Positions 37,221-45,236 of a stretch of 64,000 nt of DNA are shown piece after piece. Source of the stretch: Pseudomonas sp. RC10 (GTDB lineage: Bacteria; Pseudomonadota; Gammaproteobacteria; Pseudomonadales; Pseudomonadaceae); contig NZ_CP151650.1 in the NCBI RefSeq assembly GCF_038397775.1, positions 6,467,001-6,531,000 of the forward strand, read 5' to 3'. The notes beneath the pieces were generated by a model. That model worked only from the letters and a program-made list of their open reading frames with translations, ran no database searches and was not told where the DNA came from. Each line of letters starts with the position of its first letter. Positions within the stretch are counted from its first letter, which is position 1. Made by a program: the position numbers and the translations under genes.

Positions 37221-38186
37221 TTACTGCGCTTTCGCGACAGCAGCAGGTGGCGTCCAGATCACATCGGCGATGCTGAGCGGTTTAGGGATCAACTTCAGTT
37301 GATAGAAGGTGTCGGCGATTTTCTGCTGGGCTGCGACGGTTTCAGGGGTGATGAACAGCGCCCCGTAACCTTGGCGTTTCACCGAGATTTTGGTGATGTC
37401 TTCTGGCAGGCCGAGCAGCGGCGCGACTTGTTTGGTCACGTCATCGGGGTTGGCCTTGGACCACTCGCCCACCGCACGGACTTCTTCGACCAGCGTTTGA
37501 ATCACTTTCGGGTGCTGCTGTGCGTAAGGCTTGGTCGCCAGATAGAACTGGTTGTTGTCGACGATGCCAGTGCCATTGCGCAGGGTGCGTGCCTGGAGCT
37601 GTTGTTCGGCGGCGGCCTGGTACGGGTCCCAGATGACCCAGGCATCGACCGCGCCGCGCTCGAAAGCGGCATGGGCGTCAGCCGGTGGCAGGTAGACGGT
37701 CTGGATATCGCTGTATTTCAGACCCGCCTCTTCCAGCGCACGCACCAGCAGGTAATGCACGTTGGAGCCTTTGTTCAACGCGACTTTTTTGCCCTTGAGG
37801 TCTGCCACCGATTTGATCGGGGAATCCTTGGGCACCAGCAGCGCTTCGCTGGTCGGCGCCGGAGGCTCGGAGGCCACGTACAGCAGATCGGCGCCTGCGG
37901 CCTGGGCGAACACCGGCGGGGTTTCGCCGGTCACGCCGAAGTCGATGGAGCCGACGTTGAGACCTTCCAGCAACTGAGGGCCACCCGGGAATTCAGTCCA
38001 TTGCACTTGGACGCCCTGCTCAGCCAGTTTCTTTTCCAGCGAGCCTTTGGCTTTGAGCAGGACCAGCGTGCCGTACTTCTGATAGCCGATGCGCAAGGTA
38101 TCGGCTTGAGCTTGAGTTAAAACGCCGAAGGACACCGCCGCAGCAAACAGAGCGACCAGGCCTCGACGCAAAATGACAGTGCGCAT
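37221..38186 (-). CDS. ssuA: SsuA, sulfonate periplasmic binding protein
   Basis: 321 residues, signal peptide LVALFAAAVSFGVLTQAQA. Mature DTLRIGYQKYGTLVLLKAKGSLE, FPGGPQLLEGLNVGSIDFGVTGETPP and AWVIWDPYQAAAE are typical of SsuA. First gene of the remaining ssuA-C-B-F operon; no ssuE precedes it. Confidence 0.93.
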   Translation of the reverse strand: MRTVILRRGLVALFAAAVSFGVLTQAQADTLRIGYQKYGTLVLLKAKGSLEKKLAEQGVQVQWTEFPGGPQLLEGLNVGSIDFGVTGETPPVFAQAAGADLLYVASEPPAPTSEALLVPKDSPIKSVADLKGKKVALNKGSNVHYLLVRALEEAGLKYSDIQTVYLPPADAHAAFERGAVDAWVIWDPYQAAAEQQLQARTLRNGTGIVDNNQFYLATKPYAQQHPKVIQTLVEEVRAVGEWSKANPDDVTKQVAPLLGLPEDITKISVKRQGYGALFITPETVAAQQKIADTFYQLKLIPKPLSIADVIWTPPAAVAKAQ

Positions 38187-38330
38187 GGCACGCTCCTTTG
38201 CTTGTAGCTTTTAGGTGGCACCTGCTTGTCCGATGGCGGGCAAGTAAGGTGTGGATGGAATTCATTGCCAGCGATTTCGCCAGGACGGTGAAACCATAAC
38301 AGGGGTTGTTTATTCTCTAAAATCATATTT

Positions 38331-38357
38331 ATTCATTTGGTTAGCACCAAAGTGAAT
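38331..38357. promoter_or_regulatory. Palindromic operator candidate upstream of ssuA
   Basis: TTTGGTTAGCACCAAA (38336-38351) is a perfect inverted repeat with 6-bp arms, and ATTCA / TGAAT flank it at 38331 and 38353. It lies about 150 bp before ssuA. On the ssu (minus) strand the adjacent text reads CCAAATGAATAA, nearly the same as CCAAATAAATAA seen upstream of tauA, so a shared sulfur-starvation regulator such as CysB is a reasonable guess. Confidence 0.45.
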
Positions 38358-38387
38358 ATGAAGAATCTTCCGGACGACGCGTACTGT

Positions 38388-38479
38388 CTGTAGGAGCGAA
38401 TTCATTCGCGATGCAATGTGCCTGGCGAAAAATGTGTGTCGACGGGACTGGCCATTCGCGAATGAATTCGCTCCCACAG
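38388..38479. repeat. REP doublet (GAATTCATTCGCGA type)
   Basis: CTGTAGGAGCGAATTCATTC and the complement GAATGAATTCGCTCCCACAG about 50 bp apart, in the 380-bp ssuA-lsfA gap where ssuE would be expected. Confidence 0.92.
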
Positions 38480-38516
38480 GTCCATCATTTCATCCAGAGG
38501 AATGGATTCGTGGCCT

Positions 38517-38542
38517 AAAAAAAAGGGCCGATAAATCGGCCC
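38517..38542 (-). terminator. Rho-independent terminator of lsfA
   Basis: Stem GGGCCGA / TCGGCCC with a 4-nt loop and eight A residues on the left, giving a U tract on the minus strand, 25 bp after the lsfA stop. Confidence 0.88.
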
Positions 38543-38566
38543 GAATGTCGTGGTTGAAACAGATTT

Positions 38567-39205
38567 TCAGCGGTTGGGCTGTGGGGTCAGACGCAGGTAT
38601 GGCGTAACGGCCTTATAGCCTTTCGGAAAGCGTTGCTTGATCTCTTCTTCATCCTTGATCGACGGCACGATCACTACGTCATCGCCATCCACCCAGTTCG
38701 CAGGCGTCGCGACTTTGTGGCTGTCGGTCAATTGCAGCGAATCGATCACCCGTAGGATTTCATTGAAATTGCGCCCGGTGCTGGCCGGATACGTGATGGT
38801 CAGACGCACTTTCTTGTTCGGGTCGATCACGAACAGGGAGCGCACGGTCAGCGTTTCACTGGCGTTGGGGTGAATCAGGTCGTACAGGTCAGACACCTTG
38901 CGGTCGGCGTCGGCCAGGATCGGGAAGTTCACGATCGTGTTCTGGGTCGTGTTGATGTCGTCGATCCATTTCACGTGGGATTCAGCCGAGTCAACGGAGA
39001 GCGCAATCGCCTTCACATTGCGCTTTTCGAACTCGTCTTTGAGTTTCGCGGTGAAGCCCAACTCAGTGGTGCATACGGGGGTGAAGTCGGCAGGGTGGGA
39101 GAACAACACACCCCACTTGTCACCCAGCCACTCGTGAAACTTGATGCGCCCTTCACTGGAATCCTGTTCGAAGTCGGGGGCGATGTCGCCAAGTTTGAGG
39201 CTCAT
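38567..39205 (-). CDS. lsfA: LsfA, 1-Cys peroxiredoxin
   Basis: 212 residues from ATG 39205 (AAGGAG upstream); the open frame to 39259 is not needed. Prx6 type: peroxidatic Cys45 in SHPADFTPVCTTELG, no resolving Cys, and the long C-terminal extension with TPANWVDGDDVVIVPS. It reduces hydroperoxides in the cytosol; known in Pseudomonas as a sulfate-starvation-induced protein. Its place beside ssu and tau fits. Confidence 0.94.
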   Translation of the reverse strand: MSLKLGDIAPDFEQDSSEGRIKFHEWLGDKWGVLFSHPADFTPVCTTELGFTAKLKDEFEKRNVKAIALSVDSAESHVKWIDDINTTQNTIVNFPILADADRKVSDLYDLIHPNASETLTVRSLFVIDPNKKVRLTITYPASTGRNFNEILRVIDSLQLTDSHKVATPANWVDGDDVVIVPSIKDEEEIKQRFPKGYKAVTPYLRLTPQPNR

Positions 39206-39337
39206 GCAGTCAGCTCCTTTGTTGTGTGTGTTCTGGAGACACTCTGCCTGTGAATTCACAGAAACTGAAAGACCGAGTGGTCATGTCGTACGATTGTTTG
39301 GCTATATAAATAAGCAAAAACCCTTTATTACAGGCAT

Positions 39338-39367
39338 AAAAAAGCCCCGCCGAAGCGGGGCTTTTTT
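39338..39367. terminator. Terminator after the OprD-type porin gene
   Basis: Stem GCCCCGC / GCGGGGC with a 4-nt loop, A run on the left and T run on the right (bidirectional shape), 13 bp past the porin stop. Confidence 0.9.
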
Positions 39368-39380
39368 CAACTGACCCGGC

Positions 39381-40745
39381 TTATTTGAAAGCGTAGGTGT
39401 AGTTGAAGATCAGACGAGTCTGGTCTTGGTCTGCGATACGAGTGTTCTGGCCAGTAGTGCCCTTGAAGTCGCCGCGGTAGTTGGCGCGGCGCAGGGTAGC
39501 GCCGAAGCCTTTCAGAGGACCGTCCTGGAAGACGTAGTCGATACGCATGTCACGTTCCCACTCAGAGCTGTCGCCAACCGACGCACCGCTGGTCGCCTTG
39601 ATGTTGGAACCTTTCAGGTAAGCGAATGCGGCTTTCAGGCCAGGAACGCCCAGACGTGCGAAGTCGTAGGAGTATTGACCGAAGTTGGTGGTCTCACCGG
39701 CACGGGCGAACTGGTTGATCATCGAGTCAGTGAACAGGTAGAAGCTGGAACCGCCTTCACCGTCGCCACGGCCACGGCCGTCAGCCACGTTACCGTTGCT
39801 GATCCAAACCATGCCGCCGTCGTCGCTCACGTCTTGGTGACCGAGCATCAAAGCATGGCCGCCGAGGGTGTACGTGAACATGGCCGACCAGGTTTTGTTG
39901 TCGACTTCGCCAGCGTGTTTGGCATAACCACCGTTGTTGTTGAAGCGGTGAGTCGCGTCGCCATTCGCGCCGTCGGAGCTGCTGTCGAAGTAACGCAGGT
40001 CAGTCTTGAAGGACTGGTCGTCAGCGATTGGCAGAATGTGCACCAGGCCGAAGAAGTTCTGCTTGTAGTAGTCTTCCAGCTCGGAGTGGTAAGCCTGCAA
40101 CGTCAGGTCTTTGGTGACTTTGTAGTCGACGCCAGCGAACGTGAAGTTGTTGGAACCCTTGGTACCGCCAGCAGTGGCGAGGCCAGCGTAGTTGCTGGAC
40201 GCACGGCTTGCGCCTTGGGTGATCTTACCGACGTTGAACGTGAAGTTGTCGATCTCTTTGGACTGAAGAGTCGCGCCCTGGAAGGTCTGCGGCAGCAGAC
40301 GACCGTCGTTCGACACCAGGATCGGCAGGTTAGGCTGCAGCGCGTTACCTACTTTCAGCTCTGTCTTGGAGAGCTTGACCTTGGCGTTCGCGCCCAGACG
40401 CGACCAGCTGTCTACCGACGAACCATCGGTGTCAGTCGGGAAGAAGGTGTTCGAAGTAGCGGCGGTGTGGTGGTCGATGCCGCCACCCAGGTGAATACCG
40501 TAGATGCCTTGCACGTCCAGACCGAAGCCTACGGTGCCAGGCGTATAACCCGAGATAAAGTTGAACAGCAGGCCTTCAGCGGTTTCACGCTGGTCAGCAG
40601 CGCGAACGCCATCACGAATGTCGTTTTCGAAATACATGGTGCGGGAACTGAGGGTTGCCTTGCTGTCTTCAAGGAAACCAGCTGCACCAGCCTGAGTGGC
40701 CATTACACCTACGGATACGGCCAAGGCCAGGGTGGACTTCTTCAT
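39381..40745 (-). CDS. OprD-family outer membrane porin
   Basis: 454 residues with signal peptide MKKSTLALAVSVGVMATQAGA. Mature GFLEDSKATLSSRTMYFENDIRDG, GFGLDVQGIYGIHLGGG and the C-terminal RLIFNYTYAFK with terminal aromatic-basic pattern are typical of the 18-stranded OprD/OpdX porins. Between lsfA and tauA, as in P. putida, where a sulfonate role is likely. Substrate inferred from context only. Confidence 0.92.
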   Translation of the reverse strand: MKKSTLALAVSVGVMATQAGAAGFLEDSKATLSSRTMYFENDIRDGVRAADQRETAEGLLFNFISGYTPGTVGFGLDVQGIYGIHLGGGIDHHTAATSNTFFPTDTDGSSVDSWSRLGANAKVKLSKTELKVGNALQPNLPILVSNDGRLLPQTFQGATLQSKEIDNFTFNVGKITQGASRASSNYAGLATAGGTKGSNNFTFAGVDYKVTKDLTLQAYHSELEDYYKQNFFGLVHILPIADDQSFKTDLRYFDSSSDGANGDATHRFNNNGGYAKHAGEVDNKTWSAMFTYTLGGHALMLGHQDVSDDGGMVWISNGNVADGRGRGDGEGGSSFYLFTDSMINQFARAGETTNFGQYSYDFARLGVPGLKAAFAYLKGSNIKATSGASVGDSSEWERDMRIDYVFQDGPLKGFGATLRRANYRGDFKGTTGQNTRIADQDQTRLIFNYTYAFK

Positions 40746-41550
40746 TGTGTATCGCTCCTCTTGAATCTAATTTTTGTAGTTCCTTGGTATCGAGACCGAA
40801 GGCTCAAGACCGCGGATGCGCGATTAGCGCTGGACCTGACTCGGCGAGTCAATGGCCCCAAGACTAATTGACTAGACCGCGTTAACAGCTGGCTGCAAGG
40901 TAAGGGAAATCCTTTAAACCTAAAAAGACTTTGTAGACCTGCTTTTATGCCGCGCAGTTATATGTCACAAGTCGTTTCAGCCGTCCGTTGCGGAGTGTAT
41001 CGGCGTCTTTACCTAATTCCCAAAAAATATTTACATCCCGTTCGTCAGATCGATTGGTTTCTGCACATCGTACGACCGGAACTCGACTGCCCAGTCATGG
41101 TCTCCGTGTGAAACAGGATGAGAATAAGGTAGATAAGCCGTTGAAAATAAAGACCTTGATAACCACGTAGACGCAATTGTTACAGTTGTCACCGTGCTAT
41201 CTGTCTAATTTTTTTAATATTGCGTTTCTGACTCGTCAGTTAACAGGCACACCTGCCACCTGGCGCGCCGCAAGATCACTGACCGCCCTTCCCCCACGTT
41301 TCAGCCGGATGCAGGCAAGCGCTCAGCAGCTTCCTTCAGACGAGCGGGCAGATCGTATTTACAGAATGTGACATTTCGATGAACGGTCAAAGCGTATCCG
41401 CATCTTTTCCGAATTTCGCTGTGCGGGGTCAACACAGGCTCTACTTTCCTCTCTAAGCTCATGCCAAAAGGTTATTTATTTGGCGTTTCTTAGATCATTT
41501 ACGCTTCGCCTCATTCAGTCCCTCGGCCTGCCTTGATCCGGAGCCTCACC
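40746..41550. other. Long intergenic region between the porin and tauA
   Basis: About 800 bp, more AT-rich than the surroundings (for example 41200-41235). Two short plus-strand ORFs (about 60 codons, 40988 and 41177) have no ribosome-binding site or family character. It must hold the porin and tau promoters. The only ordered signal I see is the inverted repeat at 41463-41484. Confidence 0.5.
41463..41484. promoter_or_regulatory. Inverted repeat upstream of tauA
   Basis: GCCAAA (41463-41468) and TTTGGC (41479-41484) flank a 10-bp AT-rich spacer, 67 bp before tauA. On the reverse strand it contains CCAAATAAATAA, matching the ssuA upstream element with one difference. Candidate activator site for sulfur starvation (inference). 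Confidence 0.45.
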
Positions 41551-42528
41551 ATGAAACTGCTCAAACCCCTTCGCTTGTTGGCGGCCCTGTCGCTGGCCGG
41601 TTCTGCCCTGCTCGCCCAGGCTGCGGATTTCACCGTTGCTTACCAGACCACCGTGGACCCCGCCAAAGTCGCTCAGGCCGATGGCGCGTATGAAAAAGCC
41701 ACTGGCTCGAAAATCTCCTGGCGCAAATTCGATAACGGCGCCGACGTGATCACAGCCATTGCGTCGGGCGATGTGCAGATTGGCTACCTCGGTTCCAGCC
41801 CGTTGACGGCAGCGGCGACGCGCAAGGTTCCGGTGGAAACCTTCCTGATTGCCACCCAGATCGGCGCCGCCGAAGCGCTGGTGGCGCGCAATGGCGCAGG
41901 CATCAACAGCCCACAGGATCTGGTCGGGAAGAAGATCGCCGTCCCATTCGTGTCCACCGGGCACTACAGCCTGTTGGCAGCGCTGAAGCACTGGAACATC
42001 GACCCAACGAAAGTGACCGTCCTGAACCTTGCGCCACCGGCCATCGCCGCCGCCTGGAAACGCGGTGACATCGACGCCACGTACGTATGGGACCCGGCGC
42101 TGGGCGTGGCCAAGGAAACCGGCAAAGTGCTGATCACCTCCGGTGAACTGGCCAAAATTGGCGCACCGACCTTCGACGCCTGGATCGTGCGCAAGGACTT
42201 CGCCGACAAGCATCCTGAAATCGTCAAAGCCTTCGCCAAGACCACCCTCGACGCCTACGCCGATTACCGCAAAGACCCGGCTGCCTGGATCGCCAACGCC
42301 AGCAACGTTGACAAGCTGGTTAAGCTGTCCGGCGCCAAAGCCACTGACATCCCAGGCCTGCTGGAAGGCAACGTCTACCCGCTGGCGGCGGATCAGGCGA
42401 AAGAACTGGGCGCACCGACCACCGAAGCCATTGGCAAGACCGCTGCCTTCCTGAAAGAGCAAGGCAAAGTCGATGCGGTGCTGGCGGATTACACGCCCTA
42501 TGTCAGCGCGAAGTTCGTGACCCAGTAA
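41551..42528 (+). CDS. tauA: TauA, taurine periplasmic binding protein
   Basis: 325 residues from ATG 41551 (GGAG upstream), signal peptide PLRLLAALSLAGSALLAQA. Mature ADFTVAYQTTVDPAKVAQADG, GYLGSSPLTAAATR and TYVWDPALGVAKETGK are TauA features. First gene of tauABCD. Confidence 0.94.
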   Translation: MKLLKPLRLLAALSLAGSALLAQAADFTVAYQTTVDPAKVAQADGAYEKATGSKISWRKFDNGADVITAIASGDVQIGYLGSSPLTAAATRKVPVETFLIATQIGAAEALVARNGAGINSPQDLVGKKIAVPFVSTGHYSLLAALKHWNIDPTKVTVLNLAPPAIAAAWKRGDIDATYVWDPALGVAKETGKVLITSGELAKIGAPTFDAWIVRKDFADKHPEIVKAFAKTTLDAYADYRKDPAAWIANASNVDKLVKLSGAKATDIPGLLEGNVYPLAADQAKELGAPTTEAIGKTAAFLKEQGKVDAVLADYTPYVSAKFVTQ

Positions 42529-42540
42529 CGCACATAACCC

Positions 42541-42630
42541 TGTAGGAGCCGGCTTGCTGGCGAAAGTGTTGGGTCAGTTGGCCCATGAGGTGCTGGTACA
42601 GCGCGTTCGCCAGCAAGCCGGCTCCTACAG
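42541..42630. repeat. REP doublet (GCCGGCTTGCTGGCGA type) inside the tau operon
   Basis: TGTAGGAGCCGGCTTGCTGG and its complement CCAGCAAGCCGGCTCCTACA about 50 bp apart, between tauA and tauB. Its position fits the idea that REP hairpins lower downstream or protect upstream mRNA, giving excess binding protein. Confidence 0.92.
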
Positions 42631-42701
42631 AAGTGCGCCGTTCCGGCAACACGGATGCAGCCTCAAAACGAACACCTATCTAAAGAAGCGGAGTCATCGC
42701 C

Positions 42702-43493
42702 ATGGCCTTGTTAAAGCTGGAGCGCATCTGCGCACAGTATCCCGGTGCGGCCGAGCCGGTACTGTCCGACATTTCCCTGAGCCTCGGCCCGCAACAGCTG
42801 CTGGTGGCCCTCGGCCCTTCCGGCAGCGGCAAGACTTCGTTGTTGAACCTGATCGCAGGCTTCGTCGAGCCAAGCGCCGGTCGCATTACCCTCGACAACG
42901 TTCCGGTCAAAGGCCCCAGCGCGGAACGTGGCGTGGTGTTTCAGGACGACGCCTTGCTGCCTTGGCAGGACGTACTCGCCAACGTCGCGTTCGGACTGGA
43001 GCTGGCAGGCGTTCCTCGCGCACAACGTGAAGCCAAGGCCCGCGACATGCTGGCGCTGGTCGATCTCGCCGGGTTCGAAAATCGCCGCATCTGGCAACTG
43101 TCGGGCGGCCAAAAACAGCGCGTAGGCCTGGCCCGCGCCTTGGCCGCCGACCCACGGGTCTTGCTGATGGACGAGCCGTTCGGTGCGCTGGATGCGTTCA
43201 CCCGTGAACAGATGCAAGAGCTGTTGCTGCAAGTCTGGGAACGCAGCGCCAAACCGGTATTTCTGATCACCCACGACATCGAGGAAGCCGTGTTCCTCGC
43301 CACCGACCTGATCCTGTTGGCGCCGAATCCGGGGCAAATCGTCGAGCACCTCAAGCTCGACTTCGGCCAGCGCTACAGCGCAGGCGAGTCGGCACGGGCG
43401 ATCAAGTCCGATCCCCGTTTTATCGAAACCCGCGAACACGTGTTGGCTCGGGTGTTTTCTCAACGTCAGGCCATTCAGGAGCAACGGGCATGA
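42702..43493 (+). CDS. tauB: TauB, taurine ABC transporter ATP-binding subunit
   Basis: 263 residues, GGAG upstream. Walker [61 protein letters not shown]. Stop overlaps the tauC start (ATGA). Confidence 0.95.
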   Translation: MALLKLERICAQYPGAAEPVLSDISLSLGPQQLLVALGPSGSGKTSLLNLIAGFVEPSAGRITLDNVPVKGPSAERGVVFQDDALLPWQDVLANVAFGLELAGVPRAQREAKARDMLALVDLAGFENRRIWQLSGGQKQRVGLARALAADPRVLLMDEPFGALDAFTREQMQELLLQVWERSAKPVFLITHDIEEAVFLATDLILLAPNPGQIVEHLKLDFGQRYSAGESARAIKSDPRFIETREHVLARVFSQRQAIQEQRA

Positions 43494-44338
43494 GCAGATA
43501 CCAATCCCCGCCGCTGGCCGATGCCCTCACACCGACGTCGCTTCCTGCGAAAGCCGGAGCGTGGCGCTTTTACATCAGCACACGCGCCATCAGCGTCCTG
43601 ACACTGGTCGCACTGCTCGCCGCCTGGTGGGTGGTCACGGCATTCGAATGGGTCGAGCCGCTGTTCCTGCCGCCGCCCTCTGCGGTGCTGGAAAAAGCCT
43701 GGTTGCTGATGACCAAGGGTTACATGGAGTCCACCCTCTGGCAGCACCTCGGCGCCAGCTTGCAGCGCATCGGGCTGGGTCTGGTGTTCGCAGTGCTGAC
43801 GGCCATTCCGGTCGGCATTGCCATCGGCCATAACCGTATCGCGCAGGGTATTTTCGACCCCCTGATCGAGTTCTACCGCCCGATCCCGCCGCTGGCGTAT
43901 TTGCCGCTGATCGTGATCTGGTGCGGCATCGGCGAGTTCTCCAAAGTGCTGCTGATTTACCTGGCGATCTTCGCACCGATTGCCATCGCCACGGCCACCG
44001 GCGTGCGCACCGTGGACAGCGCCAAACTGCGTGCCGCGCAGTCGTTGGGGGCCACGCGCTGGCAGCTGATTCGGCATGTAATTTTGCCCAGCGCCCTGCC
44101 CGACATCCTCACCGGCGTGCGCATCGGGCTGGGTGTGGGCTGGTCAACGCTGGTCGCCGCCGAGCTGATTGCGGCCACCAGCGGCCTGGGTTTCATGGTC
44201 CAGTCCGCTGCGCAATTTCTGGTCACGGATGTCGTGGTACTGGGGATTCTGGTGATCGCGTTCATCGCATTCGCTCTGGAAATGGGCTTGCGCGCGTTGC
44301 AACGCAAACTCGTGCCGTGGCAAGGCCAGAATCATTGA
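43490..44338 (+). CDS. tauC: TauC, taurine ABC transporter permease
   Basis: 282 residues with six membrane helices ([19 protein letters not shown] first) and the EAA-like loop [29 protein letters not shown]. Coupled to tauB by overlap. Confidence 0.94.
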   Translation: MSRYQSPPLADALTPTSLPAKAGAWRFYISTRAISVLTLVALLAAWWVVTAFEWVEPLFLPPPSAVLEKAWLLMTKGYMESTLWQHLGASLQRIGLGLVFAVLTAIPVGIAIGHNRIAQGIFDPLIEFYRPIPPLAYLPLIVIWCGIGEFSKVLLIYLAIFAPIAIATATGVRTVDSAKLRAAQSLGATRWQLIRHVILPSALPDILTGVRIGLGVGWSTLVAAELIAATSGLGFMVQSAAQFLVTDVVVLGILVIAFIAFALEMGLRALQRKLVPWQGQNH

Positions 44339-44398
44339 TTACTGACAAGAACAGACACTGACTACGCCGACACTTCGGCGCACATTGTGAGAACCCGC

Positions 44399-45232
44399 AT
44401 GAGCCTTCACATCACCCCTATCAGTTCGGCATTGGGCGCGCAGATCAGCGGCGTCGACCTGAGCCGGGACCTGACCGCCGATCAACGGGACGCCATCGAG
44501 CAAGCGCTGCTCGACCATCAGGTGCTGTTTTTTCGCGAGCAGCCGATCACGCCTCAACAACAGGTGCGTTTCGCCTCGTTGTTCGGCGACCTGCACGTGC
44601 ACCCAATCTACCCCAACGTGGCCGAGCAGCCCGAAATCATGGTGCTCGACACGGCGCTGACTGACGTGCGCGACAACGCCATTTGGCACACCGACGTGAC
44701 CTTCTTGCCGACGCCCGCCCTCGGTGCTGTCCTGAGCGCGAAGCAATTACCCGCCTACGGCGGCGACACTCTCTGGGCCAGTGGCATTGCAGCGTTTGAA
44801 GCGCTGTCCAAGCCGCTGCAAACGTTGCTCGATGGGCTGACGGCTACTCACGATTTCACCCGATCCTTTCCTGTGGAACGCTTCGGCAGCACGGCCGAGG
44901 ACCTCGTCCGCTGGGAAGAAACCCGTCGCAAGAATCCTCCGCTGTCGCACCCGGTGATTCGCACGCACCCGGTGAGCGGGCGCAAGGCGCTGTTCGTCAA
45001 CGACGGCTTCACCACGCGCATCAACGAGCTGGAAGCGGCGGAAAGCGAGGCGATTCTGAAACTGCTGTTCGCCCACACCACCCGCCCCGAGTTCACTATC
45101 CGCTGGCGCTGGCAGGAAAACGACATCGCCATGTGGGACAACCGCGTGACACAGCACTACGCCGTGGACGATTACCGCCCACAGCGCCGGGTCATGCATC
45201 GCGCCACGATTCTGGGCGACGCGCCGTTCTAG
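44399..45232 (+). CDS. tauD: TauD, taurine dioxygenase
   Basis: 277 residues from ATG 44399. 2-Oxoglutarate/Fe(II) enzyme converting taurine to sulfite and aminoacetaldehyde. Iron ligands H97 and D99 in [10 protein letters not shown] and H267 in [12 protein letters not shown], the expected HxD...H triad. The only sulfonate-cleaving enzyme in the window. Ends 4 bp from the convergent NEL gene. Confidence 0.95.
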   Translation: MSLHITPISSALGAQISGVDLSRDLTADQRDAIEQALLDHQVLFFREQPITPQQQVRFASLFGDLHVHPIYPNVAEQPEIMVLDTALTDVRDNAIWHTDVTFLPTPALGAVLSAKQLPAYGGDTLWASGIAAFEALSKPLQTLLDGLTATHDFTRSFPVERFGSTAEDLVRWEETRRKNPPLSHPVIRTHPVSGRKALFVNDGFTTRINELEAAESEAILKLLFAHTTRPEFTIRWRWQENDIAMWDNRVTQHYAVDDYRPQRRVMHRATILGDAPF

Positions 45233-45236
45233 CTCA

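Noticed and set aside
39426..40871. 481-codon plus-strand ORF opposite the OprD-type porin
   Set aside because: It is a shadow frame of a clear porin gene with signal peptide and beta-barrel pattern; no independent motif.
40988..41371. Two short plus-strand ORFs (about 60 and 64 codons) between the porin and tauA
   Set aside because: No ribosome-binding site, no recognisable domain, and biased composition; more likely random open frames in a promoter region.
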